Of a stretch of DNA of 64,000 nt, positions 49,683-62,150 are shown one piece after another (within the stretch, counting starts at the first letter, position 1; the number at the start of each line of letters is the position of its first letter). A program made the translations under genes and the position numbers. Under the pieces are notes generated by a model, which worked only from the letters and a program-made list of their open reading frames with translations, did not search any database and was not told the DNA's origin. Location: assembly GCA_016946835.1 (NCBI GenBank), contig JACVTC010000154.1, positions 283,501 to 347,500 of the forward strand. The letters run 5' to 3'. This DNA comes from Neocallimastix lanati (nom. inval.) (lineage: Eukaryota; Neocallimastigomycota; Neocallimastigomycetes; Neocallimastigales; Neocallimastigaceae).

Positions 49683-52600
49683 AAATTTATTATATATTAT
49701 GTATTATTATGTAATATGATTATGTCTGTTATAATTAATATGAATTGTAAAACTATAAATTGAATTTTCTGAAAATATTCATATATTTTTTGTATTAATA
49801 AAATTTATTTACATTTATTTATTCATAAATAAATAATATAATAAATGTATAATACATATATATTATGCATATTATTAGTATAATTTTTTTTCCACTTTTT
49901 TTATTTATTACAAATATATTGGATATATTAAATTGCTAAAGTTATAAAATCCTTTTCTTCTATTTCGTTATTATAAAAAATCTTCATTTATTATTATTAC
50001 AAATTAATTATATAATTATAGTTTGATTTTACTACCATTCCCTTATTATTTTTTTTTTTTTTTGAAAAAAAAAATAGAATTATATTTAAAATTAAAAAAT
50101 GTTGAATGAAAAATTAATAAGATATTTATATAATATTGTATTTAATAGTGATAGTTAACCTCCTAATAGCTAAGAAAAAGATAATATTAAAATAAATCAA
50201 TAAACAATTTTTCATTTATTTATTTATTATTAATAAAGTTTTCTATTTCTTTATTATCTTTTATTCTTAATATCTTCATGTCATTTTACTCAACTCATAT
50301 TTATTATTATGCTTATCACATTAACACAAAGTATTTCATATGGAATAATTTAATTTAATTACGGAATAATATTAATGAATGGAATAATACAAAATGACAA
50401 AGAAGTAAAAGAATAAAAAAAAAATAAAATAAAATAAATATTAATATATATAATTTATATTGATTTCAACTTATTTCATATTTTATCATTATAAAACTCA
50501 ATAAATAACCATAATATATTTACATATTGTTTGCGTTTATTTCCTATACACTCATTTTGTATTGATTATATATAGATTTATTTTATATTTACTAATCTAC
50601 TTTAAATAAAACATTTTTAATTTTTATTTATTTGATATATATACAGTTATTTAATTTCTTTATATTCTTTATTTATGACATATTATAATTATTCATTTAT
50701 TATTCATTTAATTACTTAGTTTTTTTTTTTTGTAACTGTTTATCTGCTTGTTCATTCTTCTTTTTCTTTTGAAAATTCATTGGCAAATAAATAAATAAAA
50801 ATAAAAATAAAAAATCATCTTTTAAGATTAGTAACAAAAAAAAATAAAAAATGAGGCAGACCACTTTTGATTAATAATAATCATTTATGTTAATCTATTT
50901 ATTTTCAATATTATTATTTATTTAATTTATTTTAAACAAAAATTTTTAATATATCATTTTTCTAAAAGTTAACAAATATGTAAAATGTAAAAAATTTTAT
51001 TAATTTAATTTAAATATCAATATATTGGAATATATTCTATTTTATAGTTTTTTTTCAACCATTTATAAAACATGAAATTTAAAAAAAAAAAAAAAAGTTA
51101 TATTATATAATATTACAAAATATATGGCAAATTATATTATATTAGTTTTTGTATGACAATTGATGGGTGTTTTTTGTTTAATATTAAATTTTAAAGTTTC
51201 TAATTATTATTATAAAAAATATAATTTTGATTCAAAGTTAAATTATTAATATTATATAAATTTTAATAAACTTTTTTTTTTTTAATATACACAATAAATT
51301 AAATATTGTAATATAATATATATTATGGAATAGCTTTATATATTTTGATGAAAGAAAAAATATTTCATAACCTTTAATCTTACAATTAATAAAAGATAGA
51401 TTTATATTATAATATAATATATTATGTTATATGATCATATATATAATATATATATATAAATTTATATACTCAAATTTCATAACTGATTAAAAAGTAAACA
51501 AAATCAAAAAGTGAATAAATATATAAATATAAATAAATTATATAATAAAAAAGCTGTCATTTATAGCAATTCAACAATATCGTTTATTTATTTACTTTAA
51601 AATCTATTATTGATTAATAATATTTTTATATTCTATAAACTTTAAAAATATTTGTACAATCTTATTTTAATATTTATTTATTTATTTATTTATTATTCTT
51701 TTTTATTTAAAATTTAATATAAAAAGAACATTGTTTATCTTTTATGTATTCTTTTTTTTTTTTTTTTTTTTTTATAATCATTAATATTATGGATGAAATT
51801 GCTTTCTAAATTGTTTAGACATCAACAACGAAAAATAAATTATTATTTTTTTTTATTGTTGATTAATAAGAAATTAAAAAAAAAAATTATTTAATTTCAA
51901 TTTAATGAATTTGTATTAATATATACTATATATGATTTATATAGAAAATAATACAATTTTAATTATTTTTCTTTATTCTATTATAATACTACATTAAATA
52001 TTTGAGTAAAGATTATTTATTTTTTTTTTAATTTCTTTTTAGAAAAATCATAAAATACCATAGATTTTTAATAAATTTAAAATAAATAAACAAATAAATA
52101 AAATAGAAAATATAACAAAATTAAATATAGAATTAAAAAATTATATATATACGTATAAATAAAAAAGAAAAAAAAAATAATTATATTATATATAAAAATA
52201 AAAATAAATAGATTTTAAACAATTTTCTTTAGTGTTTTATATATTAGATATAAGCAATATTAATTTGGGTTAGTTTATTTTTACATTAAACTGAAAAGAT
52301 AAAATAATTGAGTGCTTAAAAATTAATAAATAATAGAAAATAAGAAAAAAAAAATTTTTTTTTTTTAAAATTTTTATGTATTATATGTAAATATTTATTA
52401 ATTCTGGCGTTTAATTTACAATAACAAATATGAAAGTTTTTTTATTTTTTTTTATGTAAAATTATTAAATAATTATTAAAAATTTTTTAAAAAAAAAAAA
52501 AATTAAAAACTTTTATAAAAAAGTATTTTATTAAAAAAAAATAATAATAATAAATATATATATTGTTTGTTTTATCATTTAATTTTTCAGGTCAAAATTA

Positions 52601-52683
52601 TATATAAATAATATATTATAGAAACTGAAGTTTCCAGTTTTAATAATTTTATTATAATACGAATACTTCATTTTATCAACAAA

Positions 52684-52725
<42 letters not shown>

Positions 52726-52768
52726 TTTTATAAATTCTTCATATTATAATAATAATAGTAATAATAAA
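49683..52768. other. Long intergenic region upstream of the 1556-residue gene
   Basis: No gene recognised in about 3 kb. It contains AT runs and homopolymers. At its end, 36 Ts (52688-52723) lie about 45 bases before the ATG at 52769. Long poly(dT) so close to a start codon may keep nucleosomes off, but that is inference. Confidence 0.5.
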
Positions 52769-55700
52769 ATGTTAAAACCAATATTAAAAAGAATTTCTAT
52801 AGATAAGAATAAAATGTTCATAAATTCAAATAGTAATAATAATTACATAAATAGTTATTATAGTGATTATAATAGTAATAATAATTTAGAATATTATAAT
52901 TCAAAAGAAAAAGATTCAAATTTAGAAGAAACTGTTGTCAAACCTACAGTTGTTAAAAAATTCAGTATCTGTTTAGTTGATGACGACAATAAATCAATAC
53001 AATCAAACAATAAAATAAAACCACGTGTAAGATTTAGTTTCAATAAAGATACAAAGCCAAAGCAAAATCATAATAGAAGTACAAGTCATTATCCAATTAA
53101 GTTAAATAATGATAATGATGATGATAATAAATTATCTCAGAATGTCAGAAATAGAAAAACAAGTTCAACGGAAATGAATTCAGTAACAACAGTTACCTCT
53201 GATGATTCTTCATATTATGAATACTTTGGAGGAAGAATAAAAAAACCTTCAATAAATCAGAAAACTAATTATTTTGAATATCAAGATAATGATTATTCCT
53301 CTTCATTGTCCTCTTCTTCATTTGATTCTAATAATAAAAAAAATGTATTACTAAATAATGGTAATGAAAGACTAACCACAATTCCAATGAATTCAAATAA
53401 TACAATTAAAAAATCATATAAAATAATACTTAATGGTAGTGAAGATTCAAATATTAATCAAAATGAAAAGAGTAAATATAATAGAATTTCAAATAATAAA
53501 AATAAAAATATATCTTGTCCAAAAACAAAAAGTATGGAAAATAATATATTACCACCTCCTAAAACAACTTATTATCCAAAAAAGATTGAAGATAATTTAA
53601 CTTTTAATATTAAAAAAAATGAAATAATAAATGAAAATAAAATATATGATGAAAAAAATAAAAAACCAAATTATATCAATTCAAGTTCAGGTACAGATTC
53701 ATTGACAAGTAATTCAACCAGTTTAATCAGTTCTACTAGTACAGAATTAACCGAATACGAAGAAAGTAAATCTTTAATAAGATTAGAGAAGATACTAAAT
53801 TATAAATTTCCTCGATTAAATAATTTTAATGAGTTAAAATTAAAATATGGTGTAGATAATAATAATGATGCAAATGTAATCACTAGTTATTCTTCTCTTC
53901 CAGAAAATAAAACTATGAATAGAGTCGGTCAAAATTATAAAGATTATTATTATGATGGCTATGATTATTATTTCCCTTCGGAATACAAGGTAGAAGAGAA
54001 TGATATAAATAATAAAAAATCATTCTTAACTGTTATTCCAGCACCTTCTAATAGTAATAAGTATCATTTAGATTCATTGAGTTCGAAAAATTTAAGTTCG
54101 GATAGTTCATCTTCTTATAGCTCTAATTCAGATAGTTCTTGTTCAGAAAGTTCATCTTCTGATAATTCAATTTCCTATAGTTTAAACTTTGATAGTTCGA
54201 ATTATACAAGTTCTAATACAGAAAGTTCTTTTTCAGAGGATATCAAGCAAAAGAGCATTAGACCTTTGCAAGTTAAAAATTATAAAAACAATAAGAAAAT
54301 AAATAGAAATAGAAATAGTAAAACTAATGTATGGAATTATTACAATTCCTACTATTATAATAATAAATATTATAATGAATCTGAAAGTGATACGTCTTCA
54401 CTTGAAATACTAAATTATTATTTTTCTAAAAGTTCTGAAATGGATGGTATTCCAATGAATGGTAAAGAAAATAAATTAAAAAGTAATAAATATATAAATG
54501 ATAATAATAATAATAATAAAACGGTAGAACAAAAAGAAAATATAAAAAAAACTGAATTAATTAAAATTCCAAAAAATGAATTAAGTAAAAGTTTATCTTC
54601 AAGTTCTTCTTCTTTCTATAGTAATAGAAACGATTTAGTTGTTAAAGAGAAACAATCTTCTCCTCGTTTATTAGTTAAAAATCTCAATGTAAAATCAAAT
54701 CATAAATCAAATTCAAAAAATAATAGAATTTCTAAAAATGGTTATTATATTTCCAGTGATAATGAATTCTGTATTCATTCTAAAAATGGTCGTAAAAATA
54801 ATATTGATAAAAAATTATATAAAATCATTAAAAAATATTTGGATGAAAATCATTTGAATACTAAAGATATTATTATGATTATTGTAAATGATAAATTATT
54901 AGAAGGAAATGATTCTAGTTCAAATAGTAGTTCAAGTAGTAGTAGTAGTAGCTCTAGAAGCTCTAGTACTTCCAGTTCTAGAAACTATAGTGAAAAGAAA
55001 CATAGAAGAAGAAACCATCATCATAAAAAAAGGAAATATTCAAGTGATGGTAGTAATATTGATGATAAACAATACAAAAATAATAATATATCAAAATCAA
55101 ATAAAAAGAATAATAAAAAGGAAAGCAAAAAGAGATTAAAAGATAAATCTCAAGGTCATTCCAATCAAAAGTTTAATAAAATCAAAGAAAATGTCTATAA
55201 TTATAATCATCATCATAATAATAATGATTATAATCAAAGTAATATAGAAACGGATATAAAAGAAAATGAATCAAAACCATCTTTCTTTATAAATTCGAAT
55301 ATTACTTCAAGTATTAAACCTGAACAAAAATCAATTTTTGATGAAATTCCAACGGTCATTATTGAAGAAGTTTCAAAATCAGAAATTGAAACTGTAAATA
55401 CCCCAAAGGAAGAGAATGATTCAGCAGAACAAACTTCAAATCTTTCAATGGAACAAATTCCAAGATCTGTGGTTGATACAGAAAATTTAGATAATGAAAG
55501 TATTTCTGTTCAATCATCATCTGAAGTTGAAAAATTTTCTTTTATCATTTCAGAAGAAAAAACCCCTAAATTATTAGGTACAAGTACTACTTCTTCAGTG
55601 ATTTATCCACTTGAAATAAAATCTAAAGATATTAAGGAATCTAATATTGTAAATAATAAAGATGAAAAACCCATTGAAAATAAAGAAAAAGTCATTCCAC

Positions 55701-57439
55701 TAATAGAATTAACTCATCCAAGTGATGAAAATACTAATAGTAATATTAGTATAGATTTAAATAGCAAAAGTCAAGAGAATTCTTTGTCGTCTTTGAATGA
55801 TGAAACTCTCAGAAAATTAGAAGATCTAGTTTTGGAATTTAATGAATCCTTATCTGAATCAGATACAACAAACTCTGAAAATAATACCTCCAGTGTCACA
55901 TGTTCTTATAAAAGTAATAATGATTCAATAGATAGTACATCATCGCTTCCATCATTAAAAGATATTGATGTGAGTCATGTGACATCAGTTCCTTCCAAAA
56001 CAGATTTTATTGTTGACGAAGATAATAACTACTTATCTGAAGAAATTATTACTGAAAGTGACAGTATCAATGTGAGTAAATCAACAATATATGATTATTC
56101 TTCTACAACTACAATACCAAAGGAAATTTTTATTGTAAATGAAGAATCCAACAATACTAGTAAGGAATATATACCATCTTTAAACAAACATAGAAGTACT
56201 TACACAAATGAAGAACCAAAATTAGCTACTGAAAGTACAGAAGCAACAAAGGTTAATTCTAATATCAATGATGATAAATTATTAAACGAAATTAAACCTA
56301 TCGATGAAAATTCAATAGAAAATCTGGCTGAAATCATTATTGAAAATTATCAAATTCAAACAGAAAAGGTTGATGAGCCAGAAAAATCTATACACACTAC
56401 TTTACCTCTTACAAAACAAGATATTAACAATAGTGAAGATGAAAGGAGTGATGTTGAATACCGTGAAAGAAAAAATGGAAGTGAACATGAAAGTGAAAAT
56501 GAAAACGAAAATGAAAGTGAAAATGAAAATAATAGTGAATGGGAATATAATAATGAAAGTACTAATTCAAAGGAATCATTAGAAAAAGCGTCGTCATCAA
56601 ATAAAAATGATAATATACAAATTCTTCCAAGAGAAATTAAATTGGAAAAAACTACCCAAGAATTAGATAATTCTACTCTTCTTCCATCAGCATCATCTTC
56701 CTATCAATCACCAAATATTCTTCAACCAAAACCTCTATATGAAGATCATCCTTCATTTAAACTATCTAAATCATCTTCACCCATAGATGAAACTGATTAC
56801 AATCCAATTCCAAGATTTAATATTTTCCCAGATAGTTTTGAAGGTCAATCGTTCATTCAAGAAATTGATAAAAGTAAAAGAAAAATAGATATAAGTAAAT
56901 TTATTTCAAACATTAAAAATAGAGAAGAAAACTTAAAGGCTAAAGAAAATGAGTTTTTAAAGGTCATTGATGAAGAAACAGAAAAGAATAAGGTTCAAAA
57001 GAATATGATTCAAAAGACTTCTGATGAATTAGATGATAAAATGAAGGAAGTACGTCATTTATCACATGAAGTTTCGAAACATAAAAAGATTCTTTTAGAA
57101 CAAAAAGAAGCCAATGATTTACTTCAAGAAGAATTAGAAGAAGAAAAGAAACAAGCTTTATCTTTACAACAACAATTATATTCCCAATGTGAATTAAATT
57201 CTAAGCAAGAACAAGAAATTTCTTACTATAAAGAAATTCATAATATGTATCTAGAAGAAAATCAAAGACTTCAAGCTTTACTCCTAAAGTTAACTAATCC
57301 TAAATCTACTCCAGGAGCATCACCATTTTCTATACCTTCCTTGGCATTACCACCTCCTACTTCACCATCTATCTCCGCTCCTTCCTCACCAAAAAATCCT
57401 ATTCTTTCTCCAACTTCTTCTATCAATACATTAATATGA
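52769..57439 (+). CDS. Intronless 1556-residue Ser/Asn-rich protein with C-terminal coiled coil
   Basis: A single open frame of 1556 codons in sequence otherwise full of stops, so certainly coding. I do not recognise the family. Residues 1-1350 are low complexity: Asn/Ser/Tyr-rich blocks, Ser-rich blocks (about 440-490 and a long Ser run about 715-740) and a basic His/Lys/Arg segment right after the Ser run. A cluster of acidic Glu/Asn repeats lies near 1225-1260. KPRVRFSF at 84-91 contains RVRF, a match to the RVxF docking motif for protein phosphatase 1. Residues about 1370-1505 are a predicted coiled coil (heptad-like, Lys/Glu/Leu/Gln-rich). The last 45 residues are Pro/Ser-rich. No signal peptide or membrane segment. 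A scaffold or polarity/cytoskeleton role would be a guess. Confidence 0.9.
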   Translation: MLKPILKRISIDKNKMFINSNSNNNYINSYYSDYNSNNNLEYYNSKEKDSNLEETVVKPTVVKKFSICLVDDDNKSIQSNNKIKPRVRFSFNKDTKPKQNHNRSTSHYPIKLNNDNDDDNKLSQNVRNRKTSSTEMNSVTTVTSDDSSYYEYFGGRIKKPSINQKTNYFEYQDNDYSSSLSSSSFDSNNKKNVLLNNGNERLTTIPMNSNNTIKKSYKIILNGSEDSNINQNEKSKYNRISNNKNKNISCPKTKSMENNILPPPKTTYYPKKIEDNLTFNIKKNEIINENKIYDEKNKKPNYINSSSGTDSLTSNSTSLISSTSTELTEYEESKSLIRLEKILNYKFPRLNNFNELKLKYGVDNNNDANVITSYSSLPENKTMNRVGQNYKDYYYDGYDYYFPSEYKVEENDINNKKSFLTVIPAPSNSNKYHLDSLSSKNLSSDSSSSYSSNSDSSCSESSSSDNSISYSLNFDSSNYTSSNTESSFSEDIKQKSIRPLQVKNYKNNKKINRNRNSKTNVWNYYNSYYYNNKYYNESESDTSSLEILNYYFSKSSEMDGIPMNGKENKLKSNKYINDNNNNNKTVEQKENIKKTELIKIPKNELSKSLSSSSSSFYSNRNDLVVKEKQSSPRLLVKNLNVKSNHKSNSKNNRISKNGYYISSDNEFCIHSKNGRKNNIDKKLYKIIKKYLDENHLNTKDIIMIIVNDKLLEGNDSSSNSSSSSSSSSSRSSSTSSSRNYSEKKHRRRNHHHKKRKYSSDGSNIDDKQYKNNNISKSNKKNNKKESKKRLKDKSQGHSNQKFNKIKENVYNYNHHHNNNDYNQSNIETDIKENESKPSFFINSNITSSIKPEQKSIFDEIPTVIIEEVSKSEIETVNTPKEENDSAEQTSNLSMEQIPRSVVDTENLDNESISVQSSSEVEKFSFIISEEKTPKLLGTSTTSSVIYPLEIKSKDIKESNIVNNKDEKPIENKEKVIPLIELTHPSDENTNSNISIDLNSKSQENSLSSLNDETLRKLEDLVLEFNESLSESDTTNSENNTSSVTCSYKSNNDSIDSTSSLPSLKDIDVSHVTSVPSKTDFIVDEDNNYLSEEIITESDSINVSKSTIYDYSSTTTIPKEIFIVNEESNNTSKEYIPSLNKHRSTYTNEEPKLATESTEATKVNSNINDDKLLNEIKPIDENSIENLAEIIIENYQIQTEKVDEPEKSIHTTLPLTKQDINNSEDERSDVEYRERKNGSEHESENENENESENENNSEWEYNNESTNSKESLEKASSSNKNDNIQILPREIKLEKTTQELDNSTLLPSASSSYQSPNILQPKPLYEDHPSFKLSKSSSPIDETDYNPIPRFNIFPDSFEGQSFIQEIDKSKRKIDISKFISNIKNREENLKAKENEFLKVIDEETEKNKVQKNMIQKTSDELDDKMKEVRHLSHEVSKHKKILLEQKEANDLLQEELEEEKKQALSLQQQLYSQCELNSKQEQEISYYKEIHNMYLEENQRLQALLLKLTNPKSTPGASPFSIPSLALPPPTSPSISAPSSPKNPILSPTSSINTLI

Positions 57440-58523
57440 AAATTACTTCATGGTAAATATAATAATAATAATAATAATAATAGCAAAGAAGAAAATTCAT
57501 CTTCATATATAATTATCTAAATAATTAAAAATTAAATAAAATATTATTTATTATTATTATTATTATAATAATAATAATGGTTTTATGAGTTTTATTTTAT
57601 TTTTTATTATTTTATTTTTATTTTTATTATTATTATTTTTTTATCAAAATAAAAAAAGAAATAATAAAAATAAAAATAAAATAAAATAAAAGGTAATTGA
57701 ATAAATAAATAAATAAATAAATAAATTTTCAATTAAGTTTAAAAAAAAAAAAGAGAAAGAAATAAAAATAAGAATAAATAAAATGAAATCAATACAAAAT
57801 AATAAAAAAAATAATAATAAAAATAATAATAAAAATAATAAAATAATAATAATAATAATAATAAATAATACTAATACAAATTAAATAAAAAAAAAAACAG
57901 AAAAGAAAAAAAAATATCAAATTTAAAAGAATAATTAAAAGAATATATATAAATATATATACATAGTCACAATCATTTTTTTTAAAAAAAAAAAAAAATC
58001 AACAAAAATACAAAAGCAAACAGAAAAATTGTTTGAATAAAAACATAGTTCCAAAAAAAAAAAAAAAAAAAATTAATATTTTATATCCTATTGTAATAAT
58101 CACTCAGTATATTCCCTTTTTTTTTTTTTTTTTTTTTTTTCTTATTGTTTTATTAATATTAATATTAGTAATTCATTTAAACTAATTAATAATTTATTTA
58201 TTTATTCATATTCATAATTTATAAAATAAAACTATCTTATTTAAAGAATAATAATATTAACATTAATATTAACATTATAAAAAAAAAAAAAAAAAACATA
58301 GATAAATTCAGTAATATAAATTAGCAATCAATTAATAAATAAAAAAAAAATATATCAAAAATATATATATATATTTAAAAAAAAAAAAAATAAAAGATAT
58401 AATTATTAAGTAAATATAAATAATATATATAATAATTATTGTTTTATTATGTATATAATTTTAATATAATATATAATGTATTTATTATAATGTTAATTAT
58501 ATAACTATAAATCAAATCAACCA

Positions 58524-58571
<48 letters not shown>

Positions 58572-58980
58572 CAGTTCTTGTTATATAAATAAGTAAATAA
58601 ATAAATAAAAATACATTTGAATTAATATTAATAATATAAAGTTAATTCAAAGTTTTTTTATAAAGGTCATTTATTATTTTTTTTTTAATAATCTAATAAA
58701 ATAAAAATAAATTTAAATGTCAAAACCAACCAACAAAAAAAAAAAAAAAAAAAAATTAAATATGTTACAATTTGTATAAGTTTTTTTTATATGTAAAAAA
58801 AAAAATAAGTAAATAAATAAAATATTAGTACATTTTAAAAAAAATCAATTATAAAAAATAAAAAAAAAATAATAATAATATAAAATAAAATTACAAAAAA
58901 GTTAATATAATATATGTTTTTGAATATTTGAATATGTGTATACATTGGTTTATTCTAATATTGACTTTTTATTTTAAATG
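57440..58980. other. 3' flank and AT-rich spacer
   Basis: No gene. AAT and AAAT microsatellites (57456-57482, 57695-57725, 57800-57870), poly(A) and poly(T) runs (58118-58140) and an AT dinucleotide run at about 58532-58564. Confidence 0.55.

Positions 58981-58981
<1 letters not shown>

Positions 58982-59037
<56 letters not shown>
58982..59037. repeat. 56-base poly(T) run
   Basis: The longest homopolymer in the window. Homopolymer length is uncertain in any assembly. Confidence 0.9.
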
Positions 59038-59041
<4 letters not shown>

Positions 59042-59179
59042 AAAAAATTTTTAAACTGGCTTTGTAGTAACATTAGTATTTTATAATAAATAATATCATA
59101 TAGTTTTCTTAATATTATCATTGTTAATAAATCTATTTTATATTTTAACTTTGGCATTATTTTGGAAATGTATTTTTCT

Positions 59180-59395
59180 ATAGTATTAGTTAAACCCTCA
59201 TGTAACTATTGTAAAATGGAAATGTAGAAGATTGATGTTGTAAGACAGGCTAGTAGGGCCAATGCCTCTGAAAGAGAACACCATAATTTCTTTCAGATAT
59301 AGTGGAATAAGAATTCCCTTTTAAACAGAAATTTTATAATCTTGGATGAGGTTCGTAGCCTAAGAACTTTTTTCTGTATTTATTTATGCACTTTA
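59180..59395 (+). pseudogene. Short coding-like island, probable transposon relic
   Basis: The composition is much less AT-rich than its surroundings. One plus-strand frame reads VRQASRANASEREHHNFFQI, a TAG, then LLNRNFIILDEVRSLRTFF. This looks like part of an old protein but matches nothing I can name. It is too short for a gene, with no start or splice context. Confidence 0.4.
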
Positions 59396-59783
59396 TTTTA
59401 AATATATATTTTTTTTTTTTACAATACTATTTTAAATATTATTAAGTTCTAATTGGACAAATAATATTTATTTTTTTTTAGTAAATCTGTGTTTTTTTTT
59501 TTTTTAAAAAAAAAAAAAAATATTCACATTATCAATAATAGAAAAAAAATTGTATTTTTTATTGATTTTAATAAAATAATAATAAGGTGTATAATTATTA
59601 ACTAATATTTTTATGTGGTAATATGATTGTTCAACATAAATATAATATTAAAGTTAAATAATACTTCATCATGTAATGAATGCTTTATTATTATTTTATC
59701 TTTTAAAGTAAAATTTTATATAAATAATAATAAAATAAGAGATAATATACATAATGATTTAAATAACTTTAATTAAAATGTGT

Positions 59784-59826
<43 letters not shown>

Positions 59827-60555
59827 ATAAAAAACTTCTTTTCTTTATTGAAAATTTTTTATTATCTTTTGTATTTCATTAAATTATTTATGTTAAATAA
59901 AACTCAAATTATTCATTATGTTCATTATGTTCATTTATTAATTATTTATAAAGTAATTAACAAACTTTTAATATATTAATATATAATATATTAATTGTTT
60001 ACTATTAAATACATTTTAACTTTAAAACCTCTTTATATATTATAATAATATTAGAGAAAAATAAAATAGAAAAAAAGTGAAATATTCTAACTTTAATTAA
60101 TATTATTAAATTTTAAGTTTAATTTGTTCCCAAAAAATCATTTTTACCATTCATTATTGTTTCATAACTAATATTTAATTAATAAATTATTGCTTCACTT
60201 TATTTTATTTTATTTTATTTTATTTTATTTTATTTTATTTTATTTTAATTTTATTTTATTTTATTTTATTTAGGTTCTACTATAAAAATTAAAAAAAATT
60301 AATACATTTTAAAAATACTCATCCTTCTTTTTTTAAAACTTCTTTTTTAGGTATATTAATATAAATAGTAATGTATATTATAATTCTATAAATAAAAAAA
60401 AAAAAAAATAAAAATAAAAAAATAAATAATAATGATAATAATGTATATAAAATTTTTATTTTAAAAATGATATTATTAGTTTAAATATAATATTATATAT
60501 ATATATATATATTTTTTTTTTTTAATTTTATTTTATTTTATTTTTTTTTTTTTTT
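59396..60555. other. AT-rich spacer
   Basis: No gene. Poly(T) at about 59788-59819, a TTTTA run at 60200-60272 and another T-run just before the island at 60556. Confidence 0.5.
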
Positions 60556-60770
60556 TTTTGGACTAGGTTTAACTAGAGGAGAGGACAATAGGGCTTCCAG
60601 TCTCTCCCTTAAGCGTATAAGACTTTCATTGGATTCTTGGTTATATCTTTTCGGTGTCGACATTGACCTTTCTCTAAGTGGCTAATGTAAATTGATATTC
60701 TCTACACGCGGCTTTATACGACGGATTTCATTTTAGTGATCGCTTGAATTATCATTGAGAGAGGAATATT
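60556..60770 (-). pseudogene. Second non-AT-rich island, coding-like on the minus strand
   Basis: About 210 bp of near-balanced composition. On the minus strand, after a possible acceptor TTACATTAG (exon from 60681), the frame reads REKSMSTPKR-like text: ATG at 60663, then YNQESNESLIRLRERLEALL and SSPLVKPS. It runs into a long A-run at 60540-60559 (minus strand). The same DNA can form a hairpin (GGAGAGGAC with GTCTCTCC, about 60577-60608). It could be a transposon ORF fragment followed by poly(A), an exon, or a structured RNA. The first is my preference. Confidence 0.4.
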
Positions 60771-62106
60771 TAAAAAAAAATTTATTTTTGTTATTATAAA
60801 GTAATGCATATTCCTTCTTCAAGTTAAACTTTAAATTGTTTATTTTAGTAAAGAGTGGTTCAAACATAAAGTAGAGCATAACTTTTTTTTCTATTTTTTT
60901 TTTTTTTATTTTTTGTAAATAAAAGTTATATAGATTTATATAATATTTAATAAATTTCTATATACTATTATTATTTAAATAAATGATATTAATAGTGATA
61001 AATTGAAAATTTGGTAAATTTAGAACTTATAATTTTTTTTTAGTATTGTTACTTGCCGTATTTAAAATTAAAAAAATAAAAATAAAAAAAAACATTTATT
61101 ATTAATATTTATTAATAATAAAAATATTTAAGCCATAAAATAAGGTTTGTTAAATTTAATATAATAGAAAAATAGAAAAAAAAAACATAAATAATAAATA
61201 ATAAATAATAAATAATAAATAATTAAATAATAAATAATTAAAAAATAAATAATAAGTAATAAATAATAATAAATAATAAATAATAAATAATAAAGAATAA
61301 ATAATAAAGAATAAATAATAAATAATAAATAATAAATAATAAATAATAAATAATAAATAATAAACAAGTAATAAATAATAAAAAGAGTATTTATTAATAA
61401 AGAATAAATAATAAATAATAATTATACATAATAAATAATAAATAAATAATTATGTATTGAAACAAGAAAAAGAATAATTTATTAATTCATAAATATAAAT
61501 GTATTTCATACATTATAATATTTATATATCACAAAGTTTTGGATAAGAGAAAGATCATCAAATATTTATGATTGTATAAACTTTTAATTTTCCTAATATA
61601 TAATTTAAAAATTAATATACGATAAAATACATTGGTAATATATTTTTTTAATTTAACAAAAACTAAAAAACTTTAAAATAGAAATCAACATTACATGAAT
61701 AAAAAAAAAAAAGTATAAATAAAAAATAAAAACATTTTAATATATATATAATAAAAAAAAATTATATAAATGTATATTTAAGAAAAATTTTTTGTTAAAG
61801 TAAAAATATAAAAAATTAAAGATAAAATTTTTTTTTTTTGTAAATTTTAAACATATATTTTTGTTTAATAATAGTTATATAAATAGAAAATAAAGTTTTT
61901 TTTTTTTATTTTTTTTTATTTATGTAAAATTTCAAAAAAAAAAAAAAAAATATTTGTATAATATTAATAATCAATCTAGTACCAATAATTCTTTTTTTTT
62001 TTTTTTTTTTTTTTTTTATTTTTATTTTTATTATTAATCTAATTATTTAAAATATATTTATGTATATCATTATTTAATTTATTTATTATTTTCTTAATAA
62101 GAAAAG

Positions 62107-62150
<44 letters not shown>

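Noticed and set aside
60556-60770. tRNA, 5S rRNA or a known spliceosomal RNA.
   Set aside because: No matching box A/B or known snRNA motifs could be found by eye, and the minus strand reads as protein over 40 codons.
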